The notes under the pieces: model-generated
What the model saw: only the letters and a program-made list of their open reading frames with translations
Told to the model about the DNA's origin: nothing
Databases searched by the model: none
Part shown: positions 6,461 to 14,475 of the stretch, piece by piece
How positions within the stretch are numbered: the first letter of the stretch is position 1
Layout: every line of letters starts with the position of its first letter
Origin: a virus
Length of the DNA: 33,177 nucleotides
Reading direction: 5' to 3' (one strand)
IMG/VR virus record: IMGVR_UViG_3300023115_000065
Location: 1-33,177 of that record
Position numbers and translations under genes: made by a program

Positions 6461-7914
6461 TTTGACACCGCCTTTCTGCGGATTGACGAGATTCCGATGA
6501 TAAGGATTCCAGCATTGATCATGATGATCGCCAAGAGGAATTTGCTATCAGTGGAGTTACCTGTTGATGGGAGTGTGCCGTGGTCATGGCTTGAATGATC
6601 GTGCTCTGTCGTGGTTGGAGCAACCTCAGGTGCTTCCGTCGTGGTTGGGGCCTCAGTCGTAGTTGGTGCCTCGGTTGTTGCCGGTACGGGAGCAGGCGCC
6701 TCAGTGGTGGGTGGCGCTTCGGTCGTCACTGGCACAGGGGCGGGCGCTTCGGTTGTGGTTGGCGCTTCGGTTGTGGTTGGCGCTTCGGTTGTGGTCGGAG
6801 CCTCGGTTGTGGTCGGAGCCTCAGTGGTCGTAGTTGGTGGGTTCCAAGACACCGTCGCAGACACCGTCTTTTCGACACCAGCGACCGTCGCGGTTGCCGT
6901 GTACACAGCGGAACCTTCACTCTCTGTTCGCACCGTGATCGTCGCAATTCCACTAGCGTCAGTGGTTGCCGTAAAGACCTGACCAGCATCAGGGCCAGAA
7001 CTCACCGTCACGGTCACCGTCACACCTTCTTGTGGCGTGCCATCGAGGGTTTGGGCTACCGCAGTGATCGTGAGATCTTCTCCAGCGTTTGGGTTCTCTG
7101 GAGAGATTGTCAACGTGAAAGAACTGGGAAGTGACACTTCGCCACCACCGATAGAAACAGCCACGATGGTTGACGATCCGGTCGGATACTCCCACTCGGC
7201 AAGAGTCTTCAAACCACCGAGATCCCCGGTGAAGTAGCCGTGCCAACAGGCGACAACGTCTGCGTTGGTGAGGCCAAAGTCGGTAGTGCCGTCAGTCGTG
7301 GCATCTGGTCCACCGTTGCATCCACCGTTGTTGAACACCGCATCTGGAAGAAGTGCGGTCAACCAGCCGTAAGTGTTGTAACTCGAAAACAAGCCGCCGC
7401 CAGAGTTGACAAAGTCAGCAAGTTTCTCAGCATTTGTCGTGAACTTCCCGTGGATGGCTGCGCTGCGCCCCCAGTCGTCGGGAATCCAAATCATACGTGG
7501 CGGGTCAGACACAATGTTTGTGGCAAAAAATGCGTCAATCTCTGCCTCTGTATTGAAAAACTCGGTCTCCGGAGCAGTCTCAAAAGAAGAAAGGAAGATA
7601 GGCAGTTGAGTAGCCCAGTCGCTCCCGCACCCGCCAACCGAAGAACCAACACCAAGAATGGCGATTTTTCCGTTGTTGCTGGGCATCAACGACTGCGAGT
7701 AAACACTATTTAGAACTTTTGAAATGTAGTTCTCTGTTCCCTCGCCATAAACCGCGTGACATGCTGGATCCATGCCGTCAAGAACGATTGGCCCACCACC
7801 GCTACCTGTAGCCAAAGCGATGTTACGAGGGGCAGACGGGAGTAGACCCAACCCCCCGATAAAGATTAGAGCAGCCCCAAAAATGTTGGCGAAATTTCTG
7901 CGTACCAATTTCAC
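6457..7914 (-). CDS. LPxTG-anchored surface protein with TTTEAP stalk
   Basis: A 485-residue secreted protein. Residues 1-36 are a signal peptide (basic start, hydrophobic core, LPSAP). Residues ~82-255 look like an alpha/beta domain (GKIAILGVG, PRMIWIPDDWG, LADFVNSGGGLFSSYN, ADVVACWHGYFTGD), somewhat like glutamine-amidotransferase-fold domains. Residues ~262-357 are an Ig-like domain of the bacterial Big type. Residues ~359-445 are TTTEAP repeats, then LPSTG at 448-452, a membrane span and IRRKAVSK: a complete sortase signal. GTG at 7914 overlaps the upstream stop by 4 bases. A host sortase would anchor it to the cell wall. Roles such as superinfection exclusion or adhesion are inference. 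Confidence 0.88.
   Translation of the reverse strand: MKLVRRNFANIFGAALIFIGGLGLLPSAPRNIALATGSGGGPIVLDGMDPACHAVYGEGTENYISKVLNSVYSQSLMPSNNGKIAILGVGSSVGGCGSDWATQLPIFLSSFETAPETEFFNTEAEIDAFFATNIVSDPPRMIWIPDDWGRSAAIHGKFTTNAEKLADFVNSGGGLFSSYNTYGWLTALLPDAVFNNGGCNGGPDATTDGTTDFGLTNADVVACWHGYFTGDLGGLKTLAEWEYPTGSSTIVAVSIGGGEVSLPSSFTLTISPENPNAGEDLTITAVAQTLDGTPQEGVTVTVTVSSGPDAGQVFTATTDASGIATITVRTESEGSAVYTATATVAGVEKTVSATVSWNPPTTTTEAPTTTEAPTTTEAPTTTEAPTTTEAPAPVPVTTEAPPTTEAPAPVPATTEAPTTTEAPTTTEAPEVAPTTTEHDHSSHDHGTLPSTGNSTDSKFLLAIIMINAGILIIGISSIRRKAVSK
6580..6840 (-). repeat. TTTEAP hexapeptide repeat tract
   Basis: Eighteen-base repeats coding for TTTEAP, with APVPVTTEAP variants, make the stalk of the surface protein. 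Open frames on the opposite strand over this tract are shadows of the repeat. Confidence 0.9.
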
Positions 7915-8165
7915 TTCGCCCCCGGCTTCTTTGTAGGCGCAGCGTTAAACACAGCATTCACTTCGTCTTCATCGAGTTCCCCGTCATTCAAGAATGCGCG
8001 AGCAAGACCCTCAACGACAGTGGCGACACCTGCAAGCCCGGCCACTGCCATGGACTGCATAATCGAGATTCCGGCAATCGCGCCAGCGCCAATCACACTT
8101 AGCGCAGAAGCCACAAATACTGCAATGATTCTCAGCCCAATGTTTTGCAGAAACTTGAGATTCAT
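7911..8165 (-). CDS. Small membrane protein, holin candidate
   Basis: An 84-residue protein with a hydrophobic region at ~8-52 (LRIIAVFVASALSVIGAGAI, then SMAVAGLAGVATVVEGLARA) that can form two spans, and an acidic C-terminus with EDEVNAVF and KKPGAK. GGGGGGA precedes the ATG at 8165. It lies directly downstream of the endolysin and of the gene at 8201. Proteins of this shape are common in actinophage lysis cassettes. Of the small membrane proteins here it is the best holin candidate together with the 8201 gene. Confidence 0.7.
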   Translation of the reverse strand: MNLKFLQNIGLRIIAVFVASALSVIGAGAIAGISIMQSMAVAGLAGVATVVEGLARAFLNDGELDEDEVNAVFNAAPTKKPGAK

Positions 8166-8200
8166 ATCGGTCCCCCCAGACCAGCAACGCTCGAAAGACG

Positions 8201-8434
8201 TTAGTCAAACGATCCTTTAGCATGCTCATTGATGTGATTGTCCAATTTCTCTTCAGCGCGATGAACGGACTCTTCAACGCGATCAATTGACTTTCCGAGA
8301 CTTTTCCCCATCATGTCAAGTTTCGTTGCCACAACACCGTGGTCACGCTTGTTCTCGCGGCGACCCTTTTCGGTGAGAGCAACCGCTACTGCACTTAGCG
8401 CTCCGATGCATGAAACAACAATTTCGACCATCAT
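8201..8434 (-). CDS. N-terminal membrane anchor with coiled coil (lysis cassette)
   Basis: A 77-residue protein with one membrane span at ~2-20 (VEIVVSCIGALSAVAVAL) and then a charged, heptad-like helix (MGKSLGKSIDRVEESVHRAEEKLDNHI). This resembles the small DUF2746-type proteins that neighbour endolysins in mycobacteriophages and the XhlA type of lysis protein. It starts 6 bases after the endolysin stop. It may assist holin or tether the lysin; function is inference. Confidence 0.7.
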   Translation of the reverse strand: MMVEIVVSCIGALSAVAVALTEKGRRENKRDHGVVATKLDMMGKSLGKSIDRVEESVHRAEEKLDNHINEHAKGSFD

Positions 8435-8440
8435 TGTCGG

Positions 8441-9430
8441 TCACCCAAACATGCATTTCCATGTTTTGGGGCCGACAACACCGTCGGCTGGCCCGCAACA
8501 AGCAGAATTTTTCTTCTGCCAATCCTTGACAGAGGCCTCGGTTTTTGCTCCAAAGTCGCCGTCGATGTGGGCGCCAATCTTTGACTGGACAGCCTTAACA
8601 GCGTCACCCTTCGAACCCTTCTTCAGAGATGAACCCGGATAAGCAGGCTTTTTGTCATCGACGGCTGGGAACATGACCCCCCAAGTCTTGGGCCCAACCA
8701 CACCATCGGCAGGGCCACACTCAGGATGCGCTTTCTGCCATTCAATGACTGCTGCCTTGGTTTTCGGCCCGAAATCACCGTCCTGCTTGGCGCCAATCGC
8801 GCCCTGCACCAACTTGACATGATCACCTTTGTCACCAAGGTTCACCGTCTCTCCGGGATACTGCAAACCGGCGAGACCAGAAATGTCAACAACTGAAGGC
8901 TGACTGGTTTTCGGAGCAGGAGGAGCGGCAGGAACGGCCGGCGCAGGCTTCGAACCTTTGATGCTCTCGAATGCGTCAATGAAGAACTGTTCATTATCTG
9001 CAACAGCGGGAGACACCTCCACATGGAACCAATCTCCGCCGGGAGCCGAACCAATCGTGGGTTTGTCATAGACCCTCCACGACTCGCGGTCACAGCGCCA
9101 CCCGCGACCATAGGGCTTGGGGTAGTAGTCGTGTAGTTCCATAATTTGGAACAACTCTGCATTTTCGGCGAGAAACTCGACAACCTTGACGGCCTGTTCG
9201 TAGTTCCCGTATCCGCCGTATTTACCTCCACGCCAAGAAATGTCGAAAGCGCGGCCCGTTCCGTGGACCGACCAAGCGTTGACCCGTGGGTTGTTCATCT
9301 TGCGAACACCCCATGAGCCATTACACCAGACACCCCCACCAAAGTATTCCTTTAGGAGTTTGTGAAATTTTTCGGTACCTGCACGCCTTCCAGCAGAGTT
9401 ACCATCCCAACCGATATATGGACGACCCAT
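8441..9430 (-). CDS. Endolysin: M15 peptidase plus two peptidoglycan-binding domains
   Basis: A 329-residue lysin. The N-terminal domain (~1-150) has the M15/VanY D-Ala-D-Ala peptidase signature: SVHGTGRAFDI gives zinc ligands His56 and Asp63, and GGDWFHVEV gives Asp133 as likely base and His136 as third ligand. After a Pro/Ala linker (~160-180) come two PG_binding_1 repeats (~193-255 and ~266-328), each ending in CGPADGVVGPKTW. AGGAG lies 6 bases before the ATG. It cleaves peptidoglycan stem or cross-link peptides at the end of infection. Downstream genes are small membrane proteins, the expected lysis neighbourhood. Confidence 0.93.
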   Translation of the reverse strand: MGRPYIGWDGNSAGRRAGTEKFHKLLKEYFGGGVWCNGSWGVRKMNNPRVNAWSVHGTGRAFDISWRGGKYGGYGNYEQAVKVVEFLAENAELFQIMELHDYYPKPYGRGWRCDRESWRVYDKPTIGSAPGGDWFHVEVSPAVADNEQFFIDAFESIKGSKPAPAVPAAPPAPKTSQPSVVDISGLAGLQYPGETVNLGDKGDHVKLVQGAIGAKQDGDFGPKTKAAVIEWQKAHPECGPADGVVGPKTWGVMFPAVDDKKPAYPGSSLKKGSKGDAVKAVQSKIGAHIDGDFGAKTEASVKDWQKKNSACCGPADGVVGPKTWKCMFG

Positions 9431-9472
9431 TATTGCTCCTTAAAGCCTTGGCTACACCTACATTGTAACCCA

Positions 9473-9652
9473 TTAATCGCCGTCGGTCTTGAAGAATAAT
9501 GCCCCAATTAGATGCATGACAAGAGATGCCCCACTAATCCAAAGCCCCCATTTAAGCGTGTCGCCAGACAATGTGATTAGAACAAGACCGGTGCCGCCGA
9601 GAGTCCAAGATAAAGCAAGAATCTCATTGCGCATATTTCTGAAAAACCCCAT
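9473..9652 (-). CDS. 59-residue two-span membrane protein
   Basis: A short frame between the Thr-rich secreted protein and the endolysin. It begins MGFFRNMRNEILALSW and has two hydrophobic segments (LGGTGLVLITLSG and WGLWISGASLVMHLIGALFF), then a charged KTDGD end. AGGGG precedes the ATG. Size and place directly upstream of the endolysin fit a holin or antiholin; four small membrane proteins in this cassette compete for that role. Confidence 0.7.
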   Translation of the reverse strand: MGFFRNMRNEILALSWTLGGTGLVLITLSGDTLKWGLWISGASLVMHLIGALFFKTDGD

Positions 9653-9660
9653 ATGGACCC

Positions 9661-11871
9661 CTATTTCTTGCGCTTTCTGCCGGTGCCGCTATCTGATGAA
9701 CCCCCGCCACCAGAAGGCGCCGTTCCGCCAGTTCCGCCAGAACTCGGCGAGGCAGGCTTAGGTGCCGGCATTGGTGCCGCCATTACAACCGCAGTCGCCG
9801 CAACAATTATACGTCTTTCAGCAACACTGACGGCAGAACCAGAAGGGACATATTCGTCACTTGCGCCAGAAAAAATGTTTACCTCGGCCTCGAAAACCTC
9901 TTTCACTTCGTCTGCTTCGTCGTTAAGAGCATTAGCAATAACACCGATCTGCTCATCGTCAAGTGTGTCGAAATTGTCGTCATTTACGAGTTTTTCGATT
10001 TGCTCAACAGTCACCTCTTCTTCAGCGATGATTGTGAACACCTCACCCGCAAGTTCGTCATCCTCGATTTTTGTTGTGATTGCGATGGCTTCCGCAATTT
10101 TTTCTTGATTTTGGCTGACGATTTCTGGTTGACGTACCGGATTTGTTGTGGTTGTTGTTGTGGTTGTTCTGGGAATTGTTGTTGTTGGTGCAACTATGAC
10201 CTCCGTTGTAGTACTAACTGTTGTTGTTGGACGTAGAGGCACAGTCGACGTCGTGGTCGTCGGCGGAAGTGTGCTCGTAGTTGTTGATGTAGTCGTCGTT
10301 GTAGTACTCGTAGAGGTTGTCGACGTACTCGTGGTTGGGGGAACGGTAGACGTCGTAGATGTCGTTGTTGAGGAAGTCGAGGTTGGGGGTGGTGGTGTAG
10401 TCGTTGATGGCGGCGCCTCCGTTGTTGTGGTCGGCGGCAACGTCGTTGTTGTCGTCGAAGTGGTTGTTGTGGTTGTTGTGGTTGTTGTAGTAGAAGTTGT
10501 CGTGGTGGTTGGGGGTGCTGGCTCCTCAACCGTCAAGGTCACTTGGGTAGACCACCCGGAGTACACCGCAAGAGTGTCGTTATCGGCGCGAACATCAAAG
10601 ACGTACTCTTCCCCGAGACCACCAGTGCTTTCAAAGAGACTGAATGGCAGCGTGTATTCGGTGTTTAAGGCGTTTTCGTCACCGACGTTTCCGGTTGCTA
10701 CACCCCAGCCTGCGTCGGGCGGGATTCTGAATGAGATTGCGTAACGCTCTGGCTGCACGTTGCCAGTGTTTGGTGCGTCCCAGTCAAGGTAGACGCCATC
10801 TGAGGTAATTTCCCCGGTCAGGTTCATTGGAGGGCCAATGGTCTGAGGGACAGTTGTCGTTGTGGTGCTAGTAGTTGTCGTAGTAGTGGTAGCAGGCGTT
10901 GCCCAAGTCCAAGTGTTCCGCACAAATCCACATAATGTTGAAGATGTCAAGCCTTGACAAGTGTCCCAAGAGGCGTCAGATGACCAGCCATCGGGAGGCG
11001 AATTGCTGTTGATTGAATTGAAGTACGGGTTAGTGAGCAGGTTAGTTAGGTCTGTCCATTCGGTGCTTCCGTCAAGTTTTGCCTTGAAAGCGACTTCTTT
11101 AATTTCGGTGCCGTAGTTGCCGCCCCAACCTTCGCCATCTTTTGCCCAGATGCGAATCTTCACGGTGTCCCACGATGTCGAATCTTGGACATTCGTAGAG
11201 GTAGACGCTGAGAACCAGAAGGAAGGAACCTCAACCCAAGATGTTGGAGCGGATGAAGTTATGTTGCCTTGCAGCAGGTTCCCAGCAGAGTCATATGCGG
11301 CATATTGTGTCGCAACGTAATCATTTACATCGTAGGAACGTTTAACGAGCGGCGTGACAACGATTGAATCAATCTCCCCTGCATAAGAAGAAACGTCAAT
11401 TGTTTGCTCAATGTACGCAGCGTCATACGAGAACCTGACACCGTTGTATGTGCTGAAGTTTGTTGCGAGAGTTAGATCGGTGACGAGTGTGTACTCTCCG
11501 CCGTCGAAGCCGTTTCCTCTTTGATTACAGCAGTACCCAGCATGGAGGCGATAGACGCCAGCATCCAGCGTGGTGTCAATTTTTGACGAAACGCACTGGT
11601 TTGTGCCGTTGTGGTTGCCGTCATCATTGCCAGTTATCAATGTGCCGGACAAGTCATATAGCCACAAGTACGGATCAGACGTTAGTTCCTCACAGGAACT
11701 GTTGGAGTTACCGTAGATAACAACATCAGTGGCGTCCTGCTCGATCTCGAAGTACCAGTCGGACTCCTCGGTGACCGTGTATGAGGACGCGTTCGCAGAG
11801 GCCGGTGTAAAGAAAACAAAAACCGCAGTAACCCAAAAGATCCACGAACCACGCCGATTCCGCCGGTTCAT
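9661..11871 (-). CDS. Secreted multidomain Thr-rich surface protein
   Basis: A 736-residue protein. A signal peptide (~1-29, cut near ANASS) precedes a sheet domain like the bacterial pre-peptidase C-terminal (PPC) domain (DPYLWLYDLSG, DAGVYRLHAGY, GGEYTLVT), a second domain of unknown type (~130-330), a fibronectin III domain (~345-452), a long mucin-like Thr/Ser/Pro tract (~453-595), and a helical C-terminal part with VTVEQIEKLVND and DDEQIGVIANAL, then AERRIIVAATAVVM and a Gly/Ser tail ending GRKRKK. The C-terminal part resembles secreted proteins of aquatic actinobacteria, suggesting host origin. Placed between tail-fibre and lysis genes, it may be a virion decoration or a host-surface protein made during infection; not decided. 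Confidence 0.85.
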   Translation of the reverse strand: MNRRNRRGSWIFWVTAVFVFFTPASANASSYTVTEESDWYFEIEQDATDVVIYGNSNSSCEELTSDPYLWLYDLSGTLITGNDDGNHNGTNQCVSSKIDTTLDAGVYRLHAGYCCNQRGNGFDGGEYTLVTDLTLATNFSTYNGVRFSYDAAYIEQTIDVSSYAGEIDSIVVTPLVKRSYDVNDYVATQYAAYDSAGNLLQGNITSSAPTSWVEVPSFWFSASTSTNVQDSTSWDTVKIRIWAKDGEGWGGNYGTEIKEVAFKAKLDGSTEWTDLTNLLTNPYFNSINSNSPPDGWSSDASWDTCQGLTSSTLCGFVRNTWTWATPATTTTTTTSTTTTTVPQTIGPPMNLTGEITSDGVYLDWDAPNTGNVQPERYAISFRIPPDAGWGVATGNVGDENALNTEYTLPFSLFESTGGLGEEYVFDVRADNDTLAVYSGWSTQVTLTVEEPAPPTTTTTSTTTTTTTTTTTSTTTTTLPPTTTTEAPPSTTTPPPPTSTSSTTTSTTSTVPPTTSTSTTSTSTTTTTTSTTTSTLPPTTTTSTVPLRPTTTVSTTTEVIVAPTTTIPRTTTTTTTTNPVRQPEIVSQNQEKIAEAIAITTKIEDDELAGEVFTIIAEEEVTVEQIEKLVNDDNFDTLDDEQIGVIANALNDEADEVKEVFEAEVNIFSGASDEYVPSGSAVSVAERRIIVAATAVVMAAPMPAPKPASPSSGGTGGTAPSGGGGSSDSGTGRKRKK
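10139..10520 (-). repeat. Low-complexity Thr-codon tract
   Basis: The plus strand is a run of GTT/GTA/GTC/GTG triplets, which on the minus strand are Thr codons broken by Ser and Pro. It encodes the mucin-like stalk of the 736-residue protein. The Val-rich plus-strand frame over it is a shadow. Confidence 0.9.
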
Positions 11872-11874
11872 GAA

Positions 11875-12159
11875 CTAAATTCTGTTCGGTCCCTCGAGTT
11901 TTTCCACAACCAGTTCAAGCCGATCAGCACAGGCGATCAACTTGTTGTAAATAGTATGCTCTGGAGAGGTTGGATCAATTCCCGGAAGGTCGGTTTCAGT
12001 GTCATGCCATAGCGCACCAATTAACGTCAGATCCTGAACTTCATCCGCGTCGACACCCAAAGATGCGGCAAGTGAATATATAGTCAACTCCAAGTCTTTT
12101 CGGACAGCCTGCAATGCTTTCCGACGTTGCTCGATAGTTAATGTGCTTTCAACTGGCAT
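11875..12159 (-). CDS. Small helical protein, GVD-motif family
   Basis: A 94-residue protein with two helices: KALQAVRKDLELTIYSLAAS followed by LGVDADEV, then a loop with WHDTETDLPGIDP and a second helix LIACADRLELVVEKLEG. The first helix plus G-[VLI]-D turn and the final RLE helix match the tandem small proteins at 23330-23998, suggesting a dispersed paralogue family. ATG at 12159 is preferred to GTG at 12168 since AAAGG is better spaced. A promoter-like motif lies just upstream. Function unknown; a chaperone or assembly factor for fibres is a guess from position. Confidence 0.65.
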   Translation of the reverse strand: MPVESTLTIEQRRKALQAVRKDLELTIYSLAASLGVDADEVQDLTLIGALWHDTETDLPGIDPTSPEHTIYNKLIACADRLELVVEKLEGPNRI

Positions 12160-12177
12160 TTGGATCACCCTTTCACT

Positions 12178-12188
12178 ATTTTACACTA
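12178..12188 (-). promoter_or_regulatory. Candidate -10 element
   Basis: On the minus strand the site reads TAGTGTAAAAT. The same eleven bases occur at 23250-23260 before another minus-strand gene. TAAAAT fits the actinobacterial -10 form TANNNT. It overlaps the end of the fibre gene and precedes the 12159 gene. Confidence 0.45.
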
Positions 12189-13766
12189 GGAGTTCAACAG
12201 CACGTTGCTCGTATGAGCGACAAGGGTAATGTTTTGATCAATTGAGTCACAGATGGCCATGATCCCGCCAGTAGCGCCGACGCTTCCCTGATTGCCTGTT
12301 CCGCCAGTTCCTTTAAGCCCTCTTGCTCCCGCCGCACCAGCGTTTCCACGCGCACCAGCATTTCCACGTGTGCCAGCAGCACCGCCGGGTACAGCCGCAA
12401 ATTGGATATCTGGGTTTCGGGTTCCGGGAGTGGTGCTGTAGACCGCATGACCCGGAGTGATGTTTGCAGGGTTTTCCACTGTATGAGTATTGCTCGGGTT
12501 GTGAGCCCCTGCCACATGATGATTGTGATTGGGGTTGTAGTTGTAATACGTGTAATAGGAATAAATAGCACCGGGCGCATGCAACACGTAATGGTGATTG
12601 GACCGCTTCGCAGTGTAGTGAACATGCTGCTGAGGAACACCGGTTTCATCAACGGCGTGACCGGTATTGTGATGGTAATTGCTTCGTTGATGGTGTGAAT
12701 ACGGTGGGTGACGATTTTCGACTGTAATCGTTTCAGCGACCTGCGCTCCACCGTGTGCGTGGTGATGGTCTTGATTACCCGGAACCGTCACGTTGTGCTG
12801 CTGATAGTTCTGAACATCGGGGTTCGTGCCAACGTAGTTTGTGACAGGAGGGTTATGGTTGCCTTGGGCGTGGTGACCGGCATGACTGTTCCCAGCAGTT
12901 CCAGCGTTGCCAACGGTCCCAGCAGTTCCAGCAGTTCCAGCGTTGCCCGGATTTCCGTCAATCCCGTCAGCGCCTTTTTGTCCCAAATACCCGGTGCGGC
13001 CTTCACTCACAATTGAACCACTACCAACAATATGTTTAGCCACTACGAGAACAAGCCCGCCACCATCCCCACCTAAACCGGCAGCACCTGTAGCACCCGG
13101 ATTCCCCGGGTTCCCCGGATTACCATCAGTGCCGGGGTTGCCGGGATTTCCCGGATTCCCTGGGTTACCGGGGTTCGATGAATATTCCGGAGAATTGCTA
13201 TTGGCAGGGACGGTTCCACCCGCGTTACCAGCGCCACCCGCGCCACCTAGACCTGCTGTCCCACCGGCACCACCAGAGGTTCCTAATGTTCCAGCAACGT
13301 CGGTGCCCAAATTACCGTCATCAGCATTTTCGACACGGACAAAACCGTTTTGAGGATCAAACCTCCAGCCTGAACGAACAAAGTTCAAGTCCTTCATAAG
13401 TGACTGAGGAACCTGTGTTCCGCTTGAAGAAGAACCAAGAACAAAGGCTTTGGTGACGCCAAGTCCAACTGCCTCAATATCGTTGACGCGGCCAACAACA
13501 GTTCCGAGACTCACTGTCTCATCAATTGCTGATGTCATGCCAATTTTTCCACCAGTGTTGATAGTGAGAGTGTCTCGCACGAACACACGGAAACCGTTAG
13601 TGAAAAGCGTACAGTTTTGATTAATGGTCAAGTTCTCGTAATACATGTCTCGAGAAATGAGGTGCGAAGAAGTTGCCACCGTGTAGTTGCCGTCGCGACC
13701 GGAACCATAGATCGAGTCGTTACCCAAACGCTGTTCACGCTTGCGCGTCCGAATGACGCCAGCCAT
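12186..13766 (-). CDS. Collagen-like, His-rich tail-fibre protein
   Basis: A 526-residue protein. The N-terminal ~70 residues (IYGSGRDGNYTV, DMYYENLTI, TNGFRVFVRDTLTI) form a domain shared with the next fibre gene and seen in phage fibres. Gly-rich segments follow, then collagen-like Gly-X-Y runs at ~198-231, ~256-294 and ~461-500; the first has eight Asn-Pro-Gly triplets. Residues ~298-440 are rich in His and Tyr (DHHHAHGG, NHNHHVAG). The C-terminus is a short non-repetitive cap. It probably trimerises and sits at the tail tip. Pro before Gly is the position hydroxylated in collagens, and prolyl-hydroxylase-like genes lie upstream. Overlaps the previous stop as TAATG. Confidence 0.85.
   Translation of the reverse strand: MAGVIRTRKREQRLGNDSIYGSGRDGNYTVATSSHLISRDMYYENLTINQNCTLFTNGFRVFVRDTLTINTGGKIGMTSAIDETVSLGTVVGRVNDIEAVGLGVTKAFVLGSSSSGTQVPQSLMKDLNFVRSGWRFDPQNGFVRVENADDGNLGTDVAGTLGTSGGAGGTAGLGGAGGAGNAGGTVPANSNSPEYSSNPGNPGNPGNPGNPGTDGNPGNPGNPGATGAAGLGGDGGGLVLVVAKHIVGSGSIVSEGRTGYLGQKGADGIDGNPGNAGTAGTAGTVGNAGTAGNSHAGHHAQGNHNPPVTNYVGTNPDVQNYQQHNVTVPGNQDHHHAHGGAQVAETITVENRHPPYSHHQRSNYHHNTGHAVDETGVPQQHVHYTAKRSNHHYVLHAPGAIYSYYTYYNYNPNHNHHVAGAHNPSNTHTVENPANITPGHAVYSTTPGTRNPDIQFAAVPGGAAGTRGNAGARGNAGAAGARGLKGTGGTGNQGSVGATGGIMAICDSIDQNITLVAHTSNVLLNS
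13095..13175 (-). repeat. Asn-Pro-Gly collagen-like tract
   Basis: Nine-base repeats on the minus strand code for NPG, eight in number with one TDG interruption. Synonymous changes among Pro and Gly codons show it is kept as protein. Confidence 0.85.
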
Positions 13767-14470
13767 TAGTCAACCTCTAAATAGATAGTAGTGCCGTCAC
13801 TTCCAGAGCCCTGTCCTCCAGCATTCAAAATAGGGTTGGCGTACGGGTAGGCGTTGTTAATCGGTGAAGGAGTTGAGACAAGAATCACCACCCCGCCGCC
13901 AGCATCCGCTCCTCCCGTCGCCACGATTTGTGAACCATTACCGGCATCCGCAATGATGTAGCGAGCAGCAACAATAACCACTCCGCCACCCTCACCAGTT
14001 CCCCCTGCTCCACCTTGTAGGTAGAGGGGACCGTTGGTTGCTGCGGTGACTTGATAGCCGAGAACAGCCTGAGATGCGTAGTGTGTATAGTAAACAGATC
14101 CGCCGTCCGCTGTAGTGATCTGAGTGGCGGTAGCGCTGGCACCGTTGCCACCAAGACTATTTGTTGTTCCGGTTCCCGCTGCGCCGCCACCAAGAAGCGT
14201 TCCTGACCCGTCAAATCCACCGGGTAAACCAATGATCGCATTGTCATGCAGGGTCAAATTATTCTTAACAAACAAGCGGTAACCATTTGTATTCAGAACA
14301 GAGTTTGCGCCGACCTCAAGGTCGTAGTAAAACATGTCGCTCTGGAGGGTATGAGTAGTGGAAGCGTTAACGGTGTAACTTCCATCAACGCCGCTACCAT
14401 AAATCTCGTCAGCGGAATCTAAGAATTCTTCCAGCGGACTGGGTGCGTTCAGTCGTACGATGCCGCCCAT
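13766..14470 (-). CDS. Glycine-rich tail-fibre/tip protein
   Basis: A 234-residue protein with the same N-terminal domain as the collagen-like fibre (IYGSGVDGSYTV, SDMFYYDLEV, LNTNGYRLFVKNNLTL), followed by Gly-rich loops and short strands (GGAGGTGEGGGVVIVAARYI, DAGGGVVILVST) and a GQGSGSDGTTIYLEVD end. Such alternation of Gly-rich turns and hydrophobic strands is common in phage tail-tip adhesins. It lacks the collagen and His parts, so it looks like a shorter paralogue from duplication. It lies 5 bases after the 14476 gene and overlaps the next by one base. Confidence 0.8.
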   Translation of the reverse strand: MGGIVRLNAPSPLEEFLDSADEIYGSGVDGSYTVNASTTHTLQSDMFYYDLEVGANSVLNTNGYRLFVKNNLTLHDNAIIGLPGGFDGSGTLLGGGAAGTGTTNSLGGNGASATATQITTADGGSVYYTHYASQAVLGYQVTAATNGPLYLQGGAGGTGEGGGVVIVAARYIIADAGNGSQIVATGGADAGGGVVILVSTPSPINNAYPYANPILNAGGQGSGSDGTTIYLEVD

Positions 14471-14475
14471 CGGTA

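Noticed and set aside
6595-7134. Gly/Arg/Cys-rich and Val/Gly/Ala-rich plus-strand frames
   Set aside because: Antisense shadow of the TTTEAP repeats of the LPxTG protein.
10148-10744. Val-rich plus-strand frame
   Set aside because: Antisense shadow of the Thr-codon tract in the secreted protein at 9661-11871.
12907-13353. Pro-rich, collagen-looking plus-strand frame
   Set aside because: Complement of the Gly-X-Y repeats. The minus-strand frame has an N-terminal domain shared with another fibre gene and correct operon overlaps.
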